Positions 22,734-34,363 of a DNA stretch of 64,000 bases are shown here, piece by piece; position 1 is the first letter of the stretch, and each line of letters starts with the position of its first letter. Made by a program: the position numbers and the translations under genes. This DNA comes from Cylicocyclus nassatus (Eukaryota > Nematoda > Chromadorea > Rhabditida > Strongylidae): contig CATQJL010000316.1 of NCBI GenBank assembly GCA_958299035.1, positions 44,699,585-44,763,584 on the forward strand, written 5' to 3'. Under the pieces are notes generated by a model that ran no database searches, was not told where the DNA came from, and saw nothing but the letters and a program-made list of their open reading frames with translations.

Positions 22734-24195
22734 GGCGCCATCTATTCCTACCGGGCTGGCTGCGCGAGCGGTTCGCGTGCGGCACCGTGATTGGCGCAGG
22801 GGCGCGCATTGTTGCATGTGCGTCACAGCATCTTCGAGAGCTGTTGATCGGGGCGCGTGCGGAAAGTTACTGGAAAGTAAGTAAAAGTTGAGAACTCACT
22901 ACGGAGTGCAGTGCGGCTGTAAGTAAACATGTAAGCTATCTATTTGCCGTGGGGTGCTATGACTAACTGTGCGCAGAAGTTCTATGTTAGCAAAGTATAT
23001 CGTTTTTTCTTTCTTTACGGTAATTGTTGTGGGAACTCCTTTCTCCCCGAGCTTGTCAAGTCTAGTACAACTCGATCATTCCCTTTTGATGAAGAACTCG
23101 CATTTTCGATGTTTTCCCATCACAAAGCTAAGTCTGATCTCATTGTTCTCTTGACTTAGATACATATATATATATGTACAACTCGTTGCAAACGTTATGC
23201 AATGACTTTTTCTAATCTCTGTCGCTGATATTCAAAGCTTAAACTGCGTGAGAAATACTTGAAATTGACGGTTTCCGTCAGTTGCAATAGATCCAGAACT
23301 TTGTTACTACTGGCCGCTTTTCTGATAACAAAAGGAGAAGAGTTGAGATTCTTAAAGATGGGAAGTTCATCAGATATTAACTACTTGAGTTGTAATGCGA
23401 TGTGTGCAAACATTTCACTAAGTGAATGGATTGTAACTCTGGGCAAGAACGTGATATCTTCGGTGTGAAGGAGCTTATGCGAAGAACCATTAGATGACTG
23501 GTTGTTTGATGTTGGTAGGTTTTGTAGCAATGCCAATACACCTAAATTACTTTTATAATATACTTGTTTAGATATCTAGCATTAGACAGCGCATGGAGAT
23601 CTTAACCCGCTCATAAGTCAAAACCTTTTACGATGTAAATGTAGAGAATTCAACAGGAGGGGAACGCCAAGTCCACGTCGCTAAGTCCAAATATAGCATG
23701 CGTATTGCGAATGGATCAAGAATGCTTTACGATCGGATGTGTAGGCAGGCACTTCTTCATCTCCTTCAACCACCATGATAAGATCGAATATGATTTTGAA
23801 CATCCTCAAATCGTTGAAGTCACACAGCGTTAGGGAAAGTTAGCTTAAACTTCAAGAGATCGTGGTCGGTACAGAAAAGACATTCAAAACCTTCTTTAGT
23901 CTCTATTTACATAAAAAAAGCAATCATCAGAAAAGGAATAAGCTACTCAGGTCTTGCAGGGAGTTGTCTGATACCACCGTCATAAAGTCAAGTAGCGTAC
24001 ACCAATGAAACGAAACCAGTGTCTTCATCAACATTTCATTTGCTCACTCTACAATGAATAAAATGCGTCAAAGTCTTCAATGACAGTTTGATGCCATGAA
24101 GACCAAGTCCAAGAGGGAATGCGCGCTCTTACGCCAATTACGGCTACCGCACGCGAACCGCTCGCGCAGCCAGCCCGGTAGGAATAGATGGCGCC
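22734..24195. mobile_element. Mutator-like element (10-bp TSD, about 78-bp TIRs)
   Basis: The left TIR (22734 to about 22811) and right TIR (about 24117-24195) are inverted copies beginning GGCGCCATCTATTCCTACCG. The first 49 bases are identical. TATTATCAAG stands at 22724-22733 and again at 24196-24205, a perfect 10-bp target-site duplication. Long TIRs with a 9-10 bp TSD fit the Mutator superfamily. No transposase is seen in the 1.3-kb interior. It lies between the divergent COPB1 and ZRANB2 genes, so it separates their promoters. Confidence 0.85.
22985..23468 (+). other. Possible captured ORF in the Mutator-like element
   Basis: An ATG at 22985 opens a hydrophobic start (MLAKYIVFSFFTVIVVGTPF). 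A GTAATT donor follows codon 12. A TTCAAAG acceptor at 23231-23237 then leads in phase into a frame that runs to a stop at 23468. The spliced product would be about 89 residues with a short signal-like start and three cysteines. I recognise no family. Chance is a real alternative. Confidence 0.2.
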
Positions 24196-24607
24196 TATTA
24201 TCAAGCAAATCTGTGCATGACCACCATTCGATGCCACATCAAAAATTTTTCGACTACGGCTGTGCCTGCCCTGTTTTTGAGGGGCTCGAGGCTATTCGAG
24301 ATTATCTTTTCTTGATCTTTTTCGTTTTCAATAGAATATCATCATTAATCTTTGTAATAGGGGCCATTCAGTACGTTTCGCGGGTATGTTGACCTTTCTG
24401 TTGTAGGGAATAAAAGTTAGCTTGAATGGCCTCGTATATTTTGTTTTGAAGATATCCACCGGTTCCAGGTGTGTGATGTCTTCATTTCCTTGAACTCTAT
24501 TGTGCACTTCTGCTGATGTTTTCTTCCGAAGTCTGCTATCCGTCAATTATCTCGATCCTTTCTATTTGAAAATTCTACCAGCTCAGCCTGATTCTTTAGG
24601 CCCGGCG

Positions 24608-26082
24608 ATGGGCACACGCCACGACGAAGCCGCTGCAGCCGCTGCTGCTGCGCATGAAGAGAAAATGCGCAGCAGAAGAATCTTGAAAGAAGGAGAATGG
24701 GCATGCACGGACCCGAAGTGTGCTCAGGTCAATGCTGAATATAGGAACTCCTGCGAATCTTGTGGAAAATGTAAGTCGAGTCCGTTCGGTTAGGTCATAC
24801 GTTCTTGACAAAAATAAAGCAAATGTATTGATTTTATTGGATGTAGAGAAATGAATCCGAAAACATCTCGGAAAAAAGTGAAATGTTTGAAAAAACTGCG
24901 GTAACAAACGGGAACGAAGGTGTTAGTATTACTTGGAGGTCTACTAACTGCGTAGAAGCTCCGATATGTTACATTTTCCTTCAACATGATCTTTAGCAAA
25001 GCCTCGATCAAAGAACCGCGTCGGGAAAGAGATTGGAAAAGAAATGGCGGACAAATCAAAAGGATTGTTTGCGGCCGAGGACTGGGTCTGTTCCAAGTAG
25101 GTCAAAGGTGCTCTTTTATTAGTTGATGATTCCGTGTTTCAAGATGTGGAAACGTGAATTGGGCTAGAAGGAAGACATGCAACGTTTGTAATGCACCCAA
25201 ACTTGCGGACCTTGAGAAACGAACAGGTTCGTTTGGAGTGGCTTTTTCCTCCTATTCTATCTCCTTTCAGGTTACGGAGGTGGGTTCAATGACCGCCAGG
25301 ATATTGAATATATCAAACGTGACTTGGACGATGAATTTGACGAATTTGGAAGGAAAAAGAAGAAGAAGGACGATGTGAGGATTTTTAAACATACTTGATT
25401 TAATTGTTAGTTTCATAAAGAAGAACTGGTTGTAAACTCTCATTATTTCGTAGAAAACTGTTAAGCAGAATGCTGCTCTTCCTGCCAACCGTGACATCTA
25501 CGAATCTAAACTAGACTCGGCTATCGATGACGACGAAGAAGAGGAGGGCGAAATTAGCAAGTACAAATTGGGAAGTGATGGAGACGATGAGGTGGGTTAG
25601 AGGTAAGACACGATTTCTCAAGTAGTACCTGACTGCATTCATCTTTTACTTTCGTTGAATCCCTTGGTTGGTCGTTTAGGAATCAGAGGAGGATGTAGAT
25701 GAAGCAGTTTTGGAGAAGTACGATCTGACAGCAGATCCTGAACTAGCAGAAATCAAAATTGAAATCAAGCGTCCTCCGCCTCATCCTGCCGATGCAGAGA
25801 GCGAGTATGTACATGTTTTAAACATTTCAAAAACTGAAGCTGCTGTGAACCATTCTCTTTTCAATATGATTCCGATTGAGTTACATCGCTGATCTACTCT
25901 GTCAGTATTTGTTGAGTCAGTCATATATCATACTAGCTGCGGTCCCCGGTCCCGTCCTGGCCAAGGGTGTAAAATGGCCCGTCTGCTTCAAGGTGTTTGC
26001 TTACCATTCCTTCACTTCCTTCAGATCATATTTTCTCTTCATCTCCTGCTTCAGCTCCAAGTCAGTTCCAGCACAAGTGTAG
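24608..26082 (+). CDS. ZRANB2: ZRANB2-like zinc-finger RNA-binding splicing protein
   Basis: Exons: 24608-24770, 24997-25096, 25144-25226, 25271-25374, 25454-25591, 25680-25804 and, less surely, 26055-26082. Phases close to 246 residues. Two RanBP2-type zinc fingers are visible. Finger 1 has W31, C33, C38, N42, C49, C52. Finger 2 has W84, C86, C89, N93, C100, C103, with the NVNWARR segment typical of ZRANB2. Then come the family motifs LEKRTGYGGGFN, DEFGRKKKK, an acidic EEEEGEISKYKL block and a second SEEDVDEAVLEKYDL block. In humans the fingers bind GGU-containing single-stranded RNA and the protein influences 5' splice-site choice. I chose the ATG at 24608 because CTTTAG, a possible trans-splice site, lies just upstream. 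The usual long C-terminal SR tail is absent in this model. The last exon is an inference from a good TGCTTCAG acceptor. Confidence 0.9.
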
Positions 26083-26414
26083 TAACCGTGTTGAATATGT
26101 CCCTCTTGACCGGCTCGTTTCGTGACACCGCATCCTCCTCGCCGCAGAATGTAAATGATCTTTACCGCCTCTTACTACTTGGAAAAAATGAATGATATAG
26201 CTTTCATTTTCCTAGATATTAGTAAACGAATCAGTAAGTCGATAGAAGGACCCACTGAATCGTCGCAAAAAGTAGCCTATCTTCTGCCCTGGCCTCATTT
26301 GTAGGGGAGCAAATTTCAGCCTCATCGGTTCACAAACAAAGAAGTCTATAAGCCACATACTTACATACGAACAAATTCACAGAGACTGAGTTTTATTTAT
26401 ATATAGATATCATA
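26083..26414. other. Downstream flank of the ZRANB2-like gene
   Basis: No further exon, AATAAA signal or repeat could be assigned with confidence. A TTTATTTATATATAGATAT tract precedes the element that begins at 26415. Confidence 0.4.
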
Positions 26415-26569
26415 CAGGGTGTCTGTAAAGTATGTATACACTGTTTGATCGTTGATATCTTTTCTCCCAAGAAGTCTTTTGCCTTCCTCTAAGCATCATT
26501 TTATAGAGGTGGATTCAACTTAGATTTACAGTATGGAGCGAATTACGGATGGTTCTTCACTACTGCAAG
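26415..26569. mobile_element. Left half of a CAGGGTGTC fold-back element, cut by the assembly gap
   Basis: TA followed by CAGGGTGTCTGTAAAG opens the element. The next bases (GATCGTTGATATCTTTTCTC, AAGAAGTCTTTTGCCTTCCT, TTCAACTTAGATTTACAGTA) match the left arm of the complete copy at 49364-50034. After 155 bp the sequence enters the gap. No right arm reappears beyond it. Confidence 0.75.
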
Positions 26570-26592
26570 NNNNNNNNNNNNNNNNNNNNNNN
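26570..26592. other. Assembly gap (23 N)
   Basis: The only undetermined bases in the window. The gap falls inside a palindromic element, a structure that commonly stops assembly. Its true length is probably not 23. Confidence 0.95.
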
Positions 26593-27049
26593 CTTTTTCC
26601 TCAGTACAACCATCTGTCGCCGAAACTGACAGACAAGTGCCGGAAAAGGAGGCGCGATGGTTAACACGTTGACGACAGCGTGCATTTTTAGCTGTCTGCC
26701 TTGTGGGACAGTGCCTTCTACAGTTAGTTGATATTTTTAGCTGAAATGAAGCAGGCGTCATCTGCAGTATACTTACAGTGATTTTGAGAAGCAGCTAAGA
26801 AACGCGGAAGTAATTCCTAGGAATAAAGAATAACAGAACTTTCAAAACCACAGTCATTGCATCACCCACCATGTGAGTCACATTGTCGTCAATGTGTTAA
26901 ATCACTTCTGTTTCAGCTAAATCTTGTGAACAGAGCAGGCCAAATTTTCATTTTCCAAAGACAAAAAGTTGCGGCATCAACGATCCTTGAGGGAACTCTA
27001 CCTTCAAGTGTAGGTTCTATCCTCAGAATTCATCCCCTGAGAGCGATTA

Positions 27050-27707
27050 ACCCTATTCACGAACGTGACTCATCTGGGTGAATCAAATCTTAGCATAGAG
27101 CAAGATTAGATTCACTCTGACGCTTCGTACAAACAGCAAGTGATCTCCCGATGCACTATCCAGTCATAGCGATATTGTTTTGACAACAAAGGCATATCCA
27201 TGTTTACTACTATCTCATAGTTTCTATGGTTTTTTGGTGCTTTTTTCAATGTTATCATCCACTATCAGATTCGATCGACTTATAACAGTTAAGAGTTTAG
27301 TTTTGAATTAAGTACATGTTCAAATAAGGGCATTGATGAGAGGAACATTAACCTCAATATCTCGGAACGATTTTCGCAATATGGATTTCCCTCATTCAAA
27401 CTTTAGCCCAACAACACACTCGTTTAGAAAATGACTTGATGCATGGACAAACTACCGTAGCTCAAATAAACTTGTTGACCAACAAAGTACTGAAGAAATT
27501 TGGTCCTAGTTTTCGTAATACGATTAGACGAGTCGAAAAGAGGACTTGGGAAATTAGATAATAATAATTAGAAAATGTTTGTTGTCAGTTAAGACTGAGT
27601 GGTGCATCGAGATATCACTTTATATTTGTACGAAGTCAGGGTAAATTTAATGTCGCTCTATGCTAGAATTAAATTTACCCTCATGTGTCACGTTCGTGAG
27701 TATGGGT
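27050..27707. repeat. Fold-back element with arms of about 85 bp and TTTACCCT motifs
   Basis: The left arm (CCCTATTCACGAACGTGACT, then TAGCATAGAGC, then GACGCTTCGTAC) pairs in inverse with the right arm (GTACGAAGTC, then GCTCTATGCTA, then GTCACGTTCGTGAGTATGGG). Beyond each end, further half-copies of TTCACGAA...GGGTAAA/TTTACCC occur up to about 27860, so the region is a cluster of related units. It is not coding. Confidence 0.6.
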
Positions 27708-28110
27708 CAATCTTTTTCTGAGGTAAGGTTTACCCTAAAGCGCAGGTTCAACCCTTGAGATTAAGTCTAGCCTATGCTTCGTGAATATGGGTTTTATGTT
27801 TCCTGGGGTAAAACTTACCCTCAACGGTTAGGTTTACCCTTAAGGTTTGTTGATGAATGCGGCCATTGATATCTCAAAGCAAACATATCTGGAGATATAT
27901 AGCAGAAACACCACCGCTTCTGAAAAGAATGTGGTAAAAAATTCTTTTTAAATACTACAATCAACAAGTATCGCTACTTCATTTTGAGCTGAAATCATAG
28001 TGAATTGCCGGTTTCATGCGTTTCTGGAAGAGGGCGGGGCTACAGCGTACGCAGACTGCTCTGCGTATGGTGCTAGATAGGTACTAGTCAGGTTTCCGCT
28101 AGTCTATGAC

Positions 28111-30138
28111 CAGGGTCAGGCGTGGGGTGTGGCATGCCACACCGGGGGTCGTATTAAGGAATCAGGATGGGGGGTCATTATCAAGATCCGCTGTTCGCAT
28201 AACATGATATTCGTTAACATTGTCAAATAGGCCCGTCATGCAAAACACTAGCGCATAATTAAAGATCTATAAAGCATAAGAGCATCGTTTTGTAATTAGC
28301 AGGTAAAATGACCCCTGTGGTCCAAGTTTCCGCGAATTCCGAGGTTTCTAAATACAGGGCCACCTAAGTGAGATGGTCGTTTTCAAAAATGTTACGTTGT
28401 TTCAAAGTTAAGTTAACAACCTTCTTTTTGCGCTTAATACAAAGAACTACTATTTCTTTGCTCACATTACGAATCCTACTTCAAAAACCTCCAAATTAAG
28501 GAATCAAGAGCAAGTCAAAATCTCGTTCATGTCATTATTCGTTTTCAACATCTCGGGCTAGAGAAGACCAATCAGGCTCAAATCACTTTAATGTAGATTA
28601 CGAGGCTTAGGCTGTCGAATATATACATTCTTGTCGCCTTCCCTTGTGATTCACGTAGTAGCGCAGACTTAGCATGTTACCGTATCCCAAAATTTTCGCA
28701 GTATTTTACCAGTATTTTACATTTGCATGGGTAAGGAAAAACGATTATATCTTGCTCTTGAAGAAGCGTTCTCATATGAAATTTTTGCTATGTAAAGAAG
28801 AAGGTAAAGCAGTAACAACAATATAAAAACGCAGCTATTTGATCGGTTTTAAAGTAAGTTAATGGGGTGTGGCACCACCCCTAAAAAACTGTGGCAGCCA
28901 CACCTTTTTAGGGTTGGTGCTAGACCCCATTAACTATATCAAAAAACATTTCTAGCGAACAATATTTATATGAATCGATAGCCTACACCTTGTAAATTTC
29001 ATAGAAGTGATTTGAGCCTGATTCATCTTCTTAACTCTGAGTAATATTCTGTGAAAGCACAACCATAAAAACCGAAAAATGGAAAAAAACGAGATTTCGG
29101 TTGGCTTCTAAATCCATAGTTTGGAGGTCTTTTGAAGCGGGTTTGGCATGGACAAAGAAGGAGTAGTGCTTTGTCTTGAGGACAAAAACAGCTAGCTACT
29201 TCACCTTTGAAACAAAGTTAATCATGCTGGAAAATGGCGATTTAACTTAGGTGACCCAGTATCCAAACATCAGAATTTGCTCAAACATCGTCTACAGGGG
29301 TTAGTTGACGCGCTAATTATGGATATGTTGCCCTGTTTGACACGGCCTTCAAGTAATGCTATCTTAGGTATACAAGGTGTCCCAAAAGTAAGTACACACT
29401 TTTCAATCGTTAATATCTCTCTTCCCATTGCGTCTTTTTTCGCAATTTAAGTACCATTCTGTAGAGGAGGCTTCAACTTAGATTATCGGTATTGAGCGAA
29501 TCATCGACCCCATCTCATTACTGTAGGATAACTGTAGAAACTTCGACAAGGATTTTAGGCCATTGGAAGCCATATTCTGCCTCGGAACAAAACCAAACAA
29601 GCTAAAAGCTCTTATACTAAGGTAACGGAAGCCGCTGATTTCAAATATTAACTTTCTACTTTACTATGATGCTTCATTCTAAAGTTATCCCAGGTAAGCC
29701 GTAATATCCAAACTCTTAGTATTTGTCAGAAATGTGATTACACCGTCAAAAAAGCTGAAAACACTCACGAAAAGTTGTGTAGTGGAATCAGCGTGTGCGA
29801 AAACCTTAGTACACTATTTTTCAGATTTTTTGAAAGAAATTTTGTCAGATGGCATATTTCACAATAGTTCTACTTGCTGGAAGTTCTTACCGTAATCCTA
29901 CAGTGATGAAGAGCGGTCGGTGATTCGCTCAATACTGTAAATCTAAGTTGAAGCCTCGTCTACAGAATGGTACTTAAATGGCGAAAAAAGATCCATTGGG
30001 AAGAGGAATATTGACGATTGAAAAGTGTGTACTTACTTTTGGGACACCCTGTATATTCAGGAGGTTATATTGAGACAGCAATAAGAGGGGGTAGGGTCGT
30101 AACCAGCGATCGTGTGCCACACCTCTTGCTAGACCCTG
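28111..30138. mobile_element. hAT-like CAGGGTC element, complete, with a nested insertion
   Basis: The left end CAGGGTCAGGCGTGGGGTGT and the right end ...GTGCCACACC...CTAGACCCTG are inverted. The flanks are TCTATGAC (28103-28110) and TTTATGAC (30139-30146), an 8-bp duplication with one mismatch, as in hAT transposons. A second long copy is at 35742-37077 and a truncated one at 1412-3022. The element at 29373-30051 is inserted inside. No transposase is seen. Confidence 0.75.
29373..30051. mobile_element. CAGGGTGTCCC-family fold-back element (TA target)
   Basis: TA precedes CAAGGTGTCCCAAAAGTAAG and TA follows CTTACTTTTGGGACACCCTG. The arms are inverted for well over 100 bp (AATCGTTAATATCTCTCTTC / GAAGAGGAATATTGACGATT). 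TA target and these ends fit a Tc1/mariner-derived MITE. Other copies are at 26415, 41437 and 49364. Confidence 0.8.
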
Positions 30139-32703
30139 TTTATGACCCTTTTTGTCTTCTGCAATCACGCTGAAGTCCGTCTTTTGGGCACCTAAGTTTC
30201 TCACCCTTTAGAAACACCGTAAAACTATGGGCGTTTTGGGCGGTCATGACCGTGTCTTCTTTGAGTTGTGACGACTTTGGGGGAATTACTACTGGCCCTG
30301 ACCTCTCCTACGTTGTTCTCAACATGTGACGATAATGAGTGAAAGCCTTCTTCCTTCATCAGCAGTTTATTTGAAACATCTGAAGGAGTTGCCTACTTTT
30401 GCCGGCTTTACCACTACCAACACAAGTCTATCTTGGACATCATTGACTGCAGAATGCTCTGAAGAAATACAAATGAGCAGCTTGATAGTAACGGATTTGG
30501 TTCAAACTGGAAATATTTTCCTACGAATTTATTAGATGTTTTCTGATAAGAAGTCAGAGATTCTAATTAGCCACATAAACCCTTGCAAAGTGGCAATTTT
30601 TGGTGTAGCTGTATCTGTATTCTTCAGCAGGCTCTATGTAGCACCTGATTGAATAACATTATAACACGTCGTTCTAAAAGCTTTTTTTTTGAATCAGCAT
30701 CACATTCCAGTGGAACAAAAAATGTGGAACAGAGATTTCTTAGGGAGCCAGTGAAACTCGACGCAGTTTTTCTTGTGCTTATAAAACCTTGTATCTGTAC
30801 TGCAGTTTAAGCCACGAGCTTTTAGATAACTATCTACAACTATGGCTTATGATTTTTACCAAATCGATCTTCGCTAATCTACTCAATTTTCATGTCGACA
30901 CATCGAAAAAGTCCAAGTGTTCATGAATAGAGCAACTACGGGATACAAAGCAACTTCTCTTTCCCTCCCATTACTCATCAATCTATTGAAATCTTATTGA
31001 ATTCATTAAATTAAGATTCCATCAAATCTTACAAGGTTACAGCACATATTAGGTTGGCTCGAAATTGCTCGGACATCTTCAGATTAAATCTGCTATCTTT
31101 TGAAATTTAATGCATGTACATCTTGGAAATCTGCTCACGTACTCTCTTTTTCGCCTAGCGATATATAAGCAAGTGGGAAGAGCCTAGAATCAATGAGGGA
31201 GGAGTTTTCTACTTTTCATTCCCGGTTTTCATGTTGTTTACGCTCAAATTTCATACGATCCGTGCACGTAAGCACGTAAGTATGCGTACACTATCGATTG
31301 CAGTATATGGAGTTTCACAAGGTTTGCAGAAGTTGGAGATCTGAGTCAGGTCAAAGTCCTCTGCTTTAGTCTCGCCTGAGATTTCATAGAAACTCTTATA
31401 ACGCTTGTGCTCGTAATGATCTTGATTTTGTAGAAATTGCTTTCATTTATGCAAGTGTGCAGCATGCCCCAATCAGTGCGAAATTGAAAGAACTTTGTCT
31501 AAAGGCAATGTCCGAGAACATCCAAGCTGCTAACCTATTACAAACGCGGCAAGCATTATCAAGTTTTTAAAGTGTGAGGGCGAAGCGTTCAAAAATGGAT
31601 GGTGATTCAGCACTAATTTCACAAAGCAAATGAACGCTCACGGATTCAAAATATCAAATTTCGAAATTTCGGGTACACATGGACTCGTTCGAAACATGAT
31701 TTATGTTGACTATTCCCGAAGACTACAAGTCAGAAACAAAACGACCTATTACAGGAGGAAAAGCTACATCACGTGACATTTGAGCTGCTCACCGGTAGAT
31801 GAGATTTGAGCTGTGCAGATTTGGGAGCTGATAGCGTCATTTTGATAAGCTATAGAAGCGAGAAACTTGTTGTTTGTTTTTTAGAGTTTGCCCTATCTAG
31901 ACGTTAGTCAAATTTCCTTTGGGATTCAGTCCAAGAATTTTGAAGATCAGCGAAACACGACCATGCCGAAAAACATGGACTAGCTTCGATGATTTTCTGC
32001 GGACTTTTTCGTTATGGTGCAATAAAATTGTGATCGTTCGATTAGATATCATTCATGTGTGAATCTTTGTTTTGAGAATGTGGCGCTTGTTATAGAAAGC
32101 GAAATTACTTTTAAAACGATCTATTACATTGTGCAAATCGACATTGAGCGTTTCGTCATAACTTTTCGTCATTCAATTATTGCGTGGGCAGCCTATGCAA
32201 TCACTGTATGCTGTAGACTCTTTTGGTTGGAGCTCGTATTATCTGTTTTACGGGTGATATTAAATCCTGTTCTCTTGCTTAAACTCATGAAGTATCGTTT
32301 CTTCGACTATCAGAACTCGATCTTGGAACTTGAGCAAAAAAATTTGGCATAAGATTTGCACAACAGGGAAACTCTTGCTTAACCACTTAATACCACTAGG
32401 CACAAGTCTTTTGAGTAAAAATGCTCGCATTTGAGTGCATTTACCAATGAATATATGATGTTTTGAAAATTGCCAGGTTTGAGTAAGATCTACAGGTTTG
32501 AACTTATTGAATTCTTTTCTGTTGTTTAAAATTATGCGGCCTGGCTATACAAATCCTCAAGTGTGGCCGCACATCATATTCCAAACAAAAATTTTTCGAT
32601 TAGCTCAGACACAAAGCCTTGAACACAGCGCCATGTTTTTATCAAAGCTCAGGAATCTTGGAAACAGTGGTAGCCAGTGATAGTACACTACATTTGCAGC
32701 AAC
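30139..32703. other. Unassigned AT-rich intergenic DNA
   Basis: No gene is supported. An isolated TTAGGTTGGCTCGAAATTGC at about 31050 resembles the left end of the TTAGG families, but no matching right end was found. The frames at 30326-30535 and 32059-32352 lack homology, signal and splice context. Confidence 0.4.
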
Positions 32704-32910
32704 TTAAAGGCAGTGGATCAGCAGAATGGACCTTTGCCAGATTTTGGTAGTGTTAGGTAGTAAACCCCTCGAGTACACCGTTGTCCCAAACCCATCCTCC
32801 AAATCATGCGTTAAGTCCTGAAAAAGCGCTTCAAAACTCTACCAATGACGCCCACTCAGTGGAAGTGGGCGGGGCTGGTGGAGTTTTGAATCTCCATTAC
32901 AGGACTTACA
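32704..32910. repeat. Short palindrome related to the AAAGGCAGTG family
   Basis: It begins TTAAAGGCAGTGGATCAGC like the elements at 6085 and 7020. Arms containing TTAAGTCCTG and TTCAAAACTCTACCA pair with TGGTGGAGTTTTGAA and CAGGACTTA. The right terminus is not clear. Confidence 0.45.
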
Positions 32911-33630
32911 TTTGGCCGCCACACTCTCGGCATCAGCTTCTCAAAAAAATCTTATTTGAGACTCTGAACCTGATTTTGTAGCCATCATAGCGCACTCAGG
33001 TATGTAAAAGTGTGAGCCTTTATAACTGGAAGCAAGCATGCAGTCAAAGAGAACGTTTGCCTTGAAGGTAAAAACAAAGATCAGCTCTGCCACAATGAAC
33101 ACGAATGAAGAACTCATAACTCGCTCCAAGGAAAAGCCTCGAATTTGACAATTTTGTAATAACTTCCGTCAATTCCTACTGGTCAATACAAAAGAATAGG
33201 CCCGGTTATGTTCTGGTCAGTTCGTTGCAACTATTACAGCCTCTTCTGTCGGCTTTCTTTTGTCTTCCTTTTTTGAAGTGCTAAAAGTTTGAGGGGTCGG
33301 CGCCTGCCATTCAAATTCTTTGATGAGCTCTGGTTAGCTCAGTGTAAGGTTTTCTTGATTTGTCTGATTTCCTTTCTGAGGCAAAATATATCTCGTGCCA
33401 GCTTATAAACTTTCTGGAACTTTCTTCCTTATCCTATAGTAGTAATAAGATGCGATCGACCTTTATACTGTAAGTCGTAAAACCAGCCCTACAAAGTGAT
33501 TTCCAAAATGTGGCGCGAGACTTTGAAGCAAAAGATTTATCATCAATCGAATAAACTCCAGGTTCTCTCTTCTCTGAACCTAGGCATCTTATGTTGTAAT
33601 TTGTAATAGATGTTCACCAAGCCCAGATTA
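32911..33630. other. Unassigned intergenic DNA
   Basis: Nothing recognised. The minus-strand frame at 32941-33129 has a hydrophobic stretch but no other support. Confidence 0.35.
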
Positions 33631-33931
33631 GTACGGTGGAATGTTTATTGACCTAACGTTTCGACAAGGTCGTCTTCTAAGCAGGTCTGAAAGATGATTG
33701 CAGTCCTAACCTGTGAAACTACGCCGCCAAACGTCATCTCCGTGCTTATCGAGTCTACACCTCGTCTTATGCACAACGTACAGAGAGGCACGCTGGCAGA
33801 AGGATCCAACCGTTGATCCACCGTGATGAAGATGTTAGTGGTCCGCAGGAAGCAGCGGACGATAGCCGCAGAGATGTTGCGGACGGACGACACTGAGTGT
33901 CACTCGGTGTGTCACGTCTCTATATAAGGCA

Positions 33932-34363
33932 CTACTGTTCACATAGTGATAGAAAAGGCAGAAGATCATTTGTCACTGACAGGCATTCATTCTTGTTATC
34001 CATGCTTGGGCTCTTCAAAGAGATCCACAAAGCTTCCAGTATCTTTCGTGCAGAAATTTCTGTCTCGTGCGCCAAGATAAAACATTTGACCTCAAACTCA
34101 GCTCCGCCATGTGCTTCAAATCTATGCTTTCCCAGCGGTGATACCAATTTCCCTCGTCTTTTGTTTGCTAAGCGCTCTTTGACCCTGATATTCAAGGCTC
34201 TGCAAGTCTCACTTATATAGGACGCTCCGCAACTTGAACACACTAGTTGGTATACGACCCCTGACTTCGCGCAATCTCCTAATTTTCCGTAAGGGCAAAC
34301 AATGCATTCCTCTGATACGCAATCTGTATCGTATACCCCGTTTCTGCACTTAGCAAACAAAAG
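33932..34363 (-). pseudogene. GIY-YIG endonuclease end of a Penelope-like element
   Basis: The minus-strand frame reads a CX2C-type cysteine block (CIVCPYGKLGDC), the GIY-YIG core (GVVYQLVCSSCGASYISET), the catalytic-region arginine (IRVKERLANKRRG), then HRFEAHGG and a conserved end (RKILEALWISL, NECLSVTNDLLPF) before the stop. In Penelope-like elements this nuclease follows the reverse transcriptase and nicks target DNA. The second signature reads YIS, not YIG, so it may be inactive. The reverse transcriptase is absent. The strand switches to the inverted copy beyond about 34360. Confidence 0.7.

Noticed and set aside
30326..30535. 69-codon plus-strand frame starting MTIMSESLLPSS
   Set aside because: No homology, no acceptor upstream, and no phase-matched downstream exon could be found.
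32059..32352. Hydrophobic 97-codon frame resembling a membrane protein
   Set aside because: AT-rich DNA readily encodes hydrophobic runs. No start, splice or family support.
33897..34220. Plus-strand open frame of 107 codons
   Set aside because: It is the antisense of the GIY-YIG coding frame.
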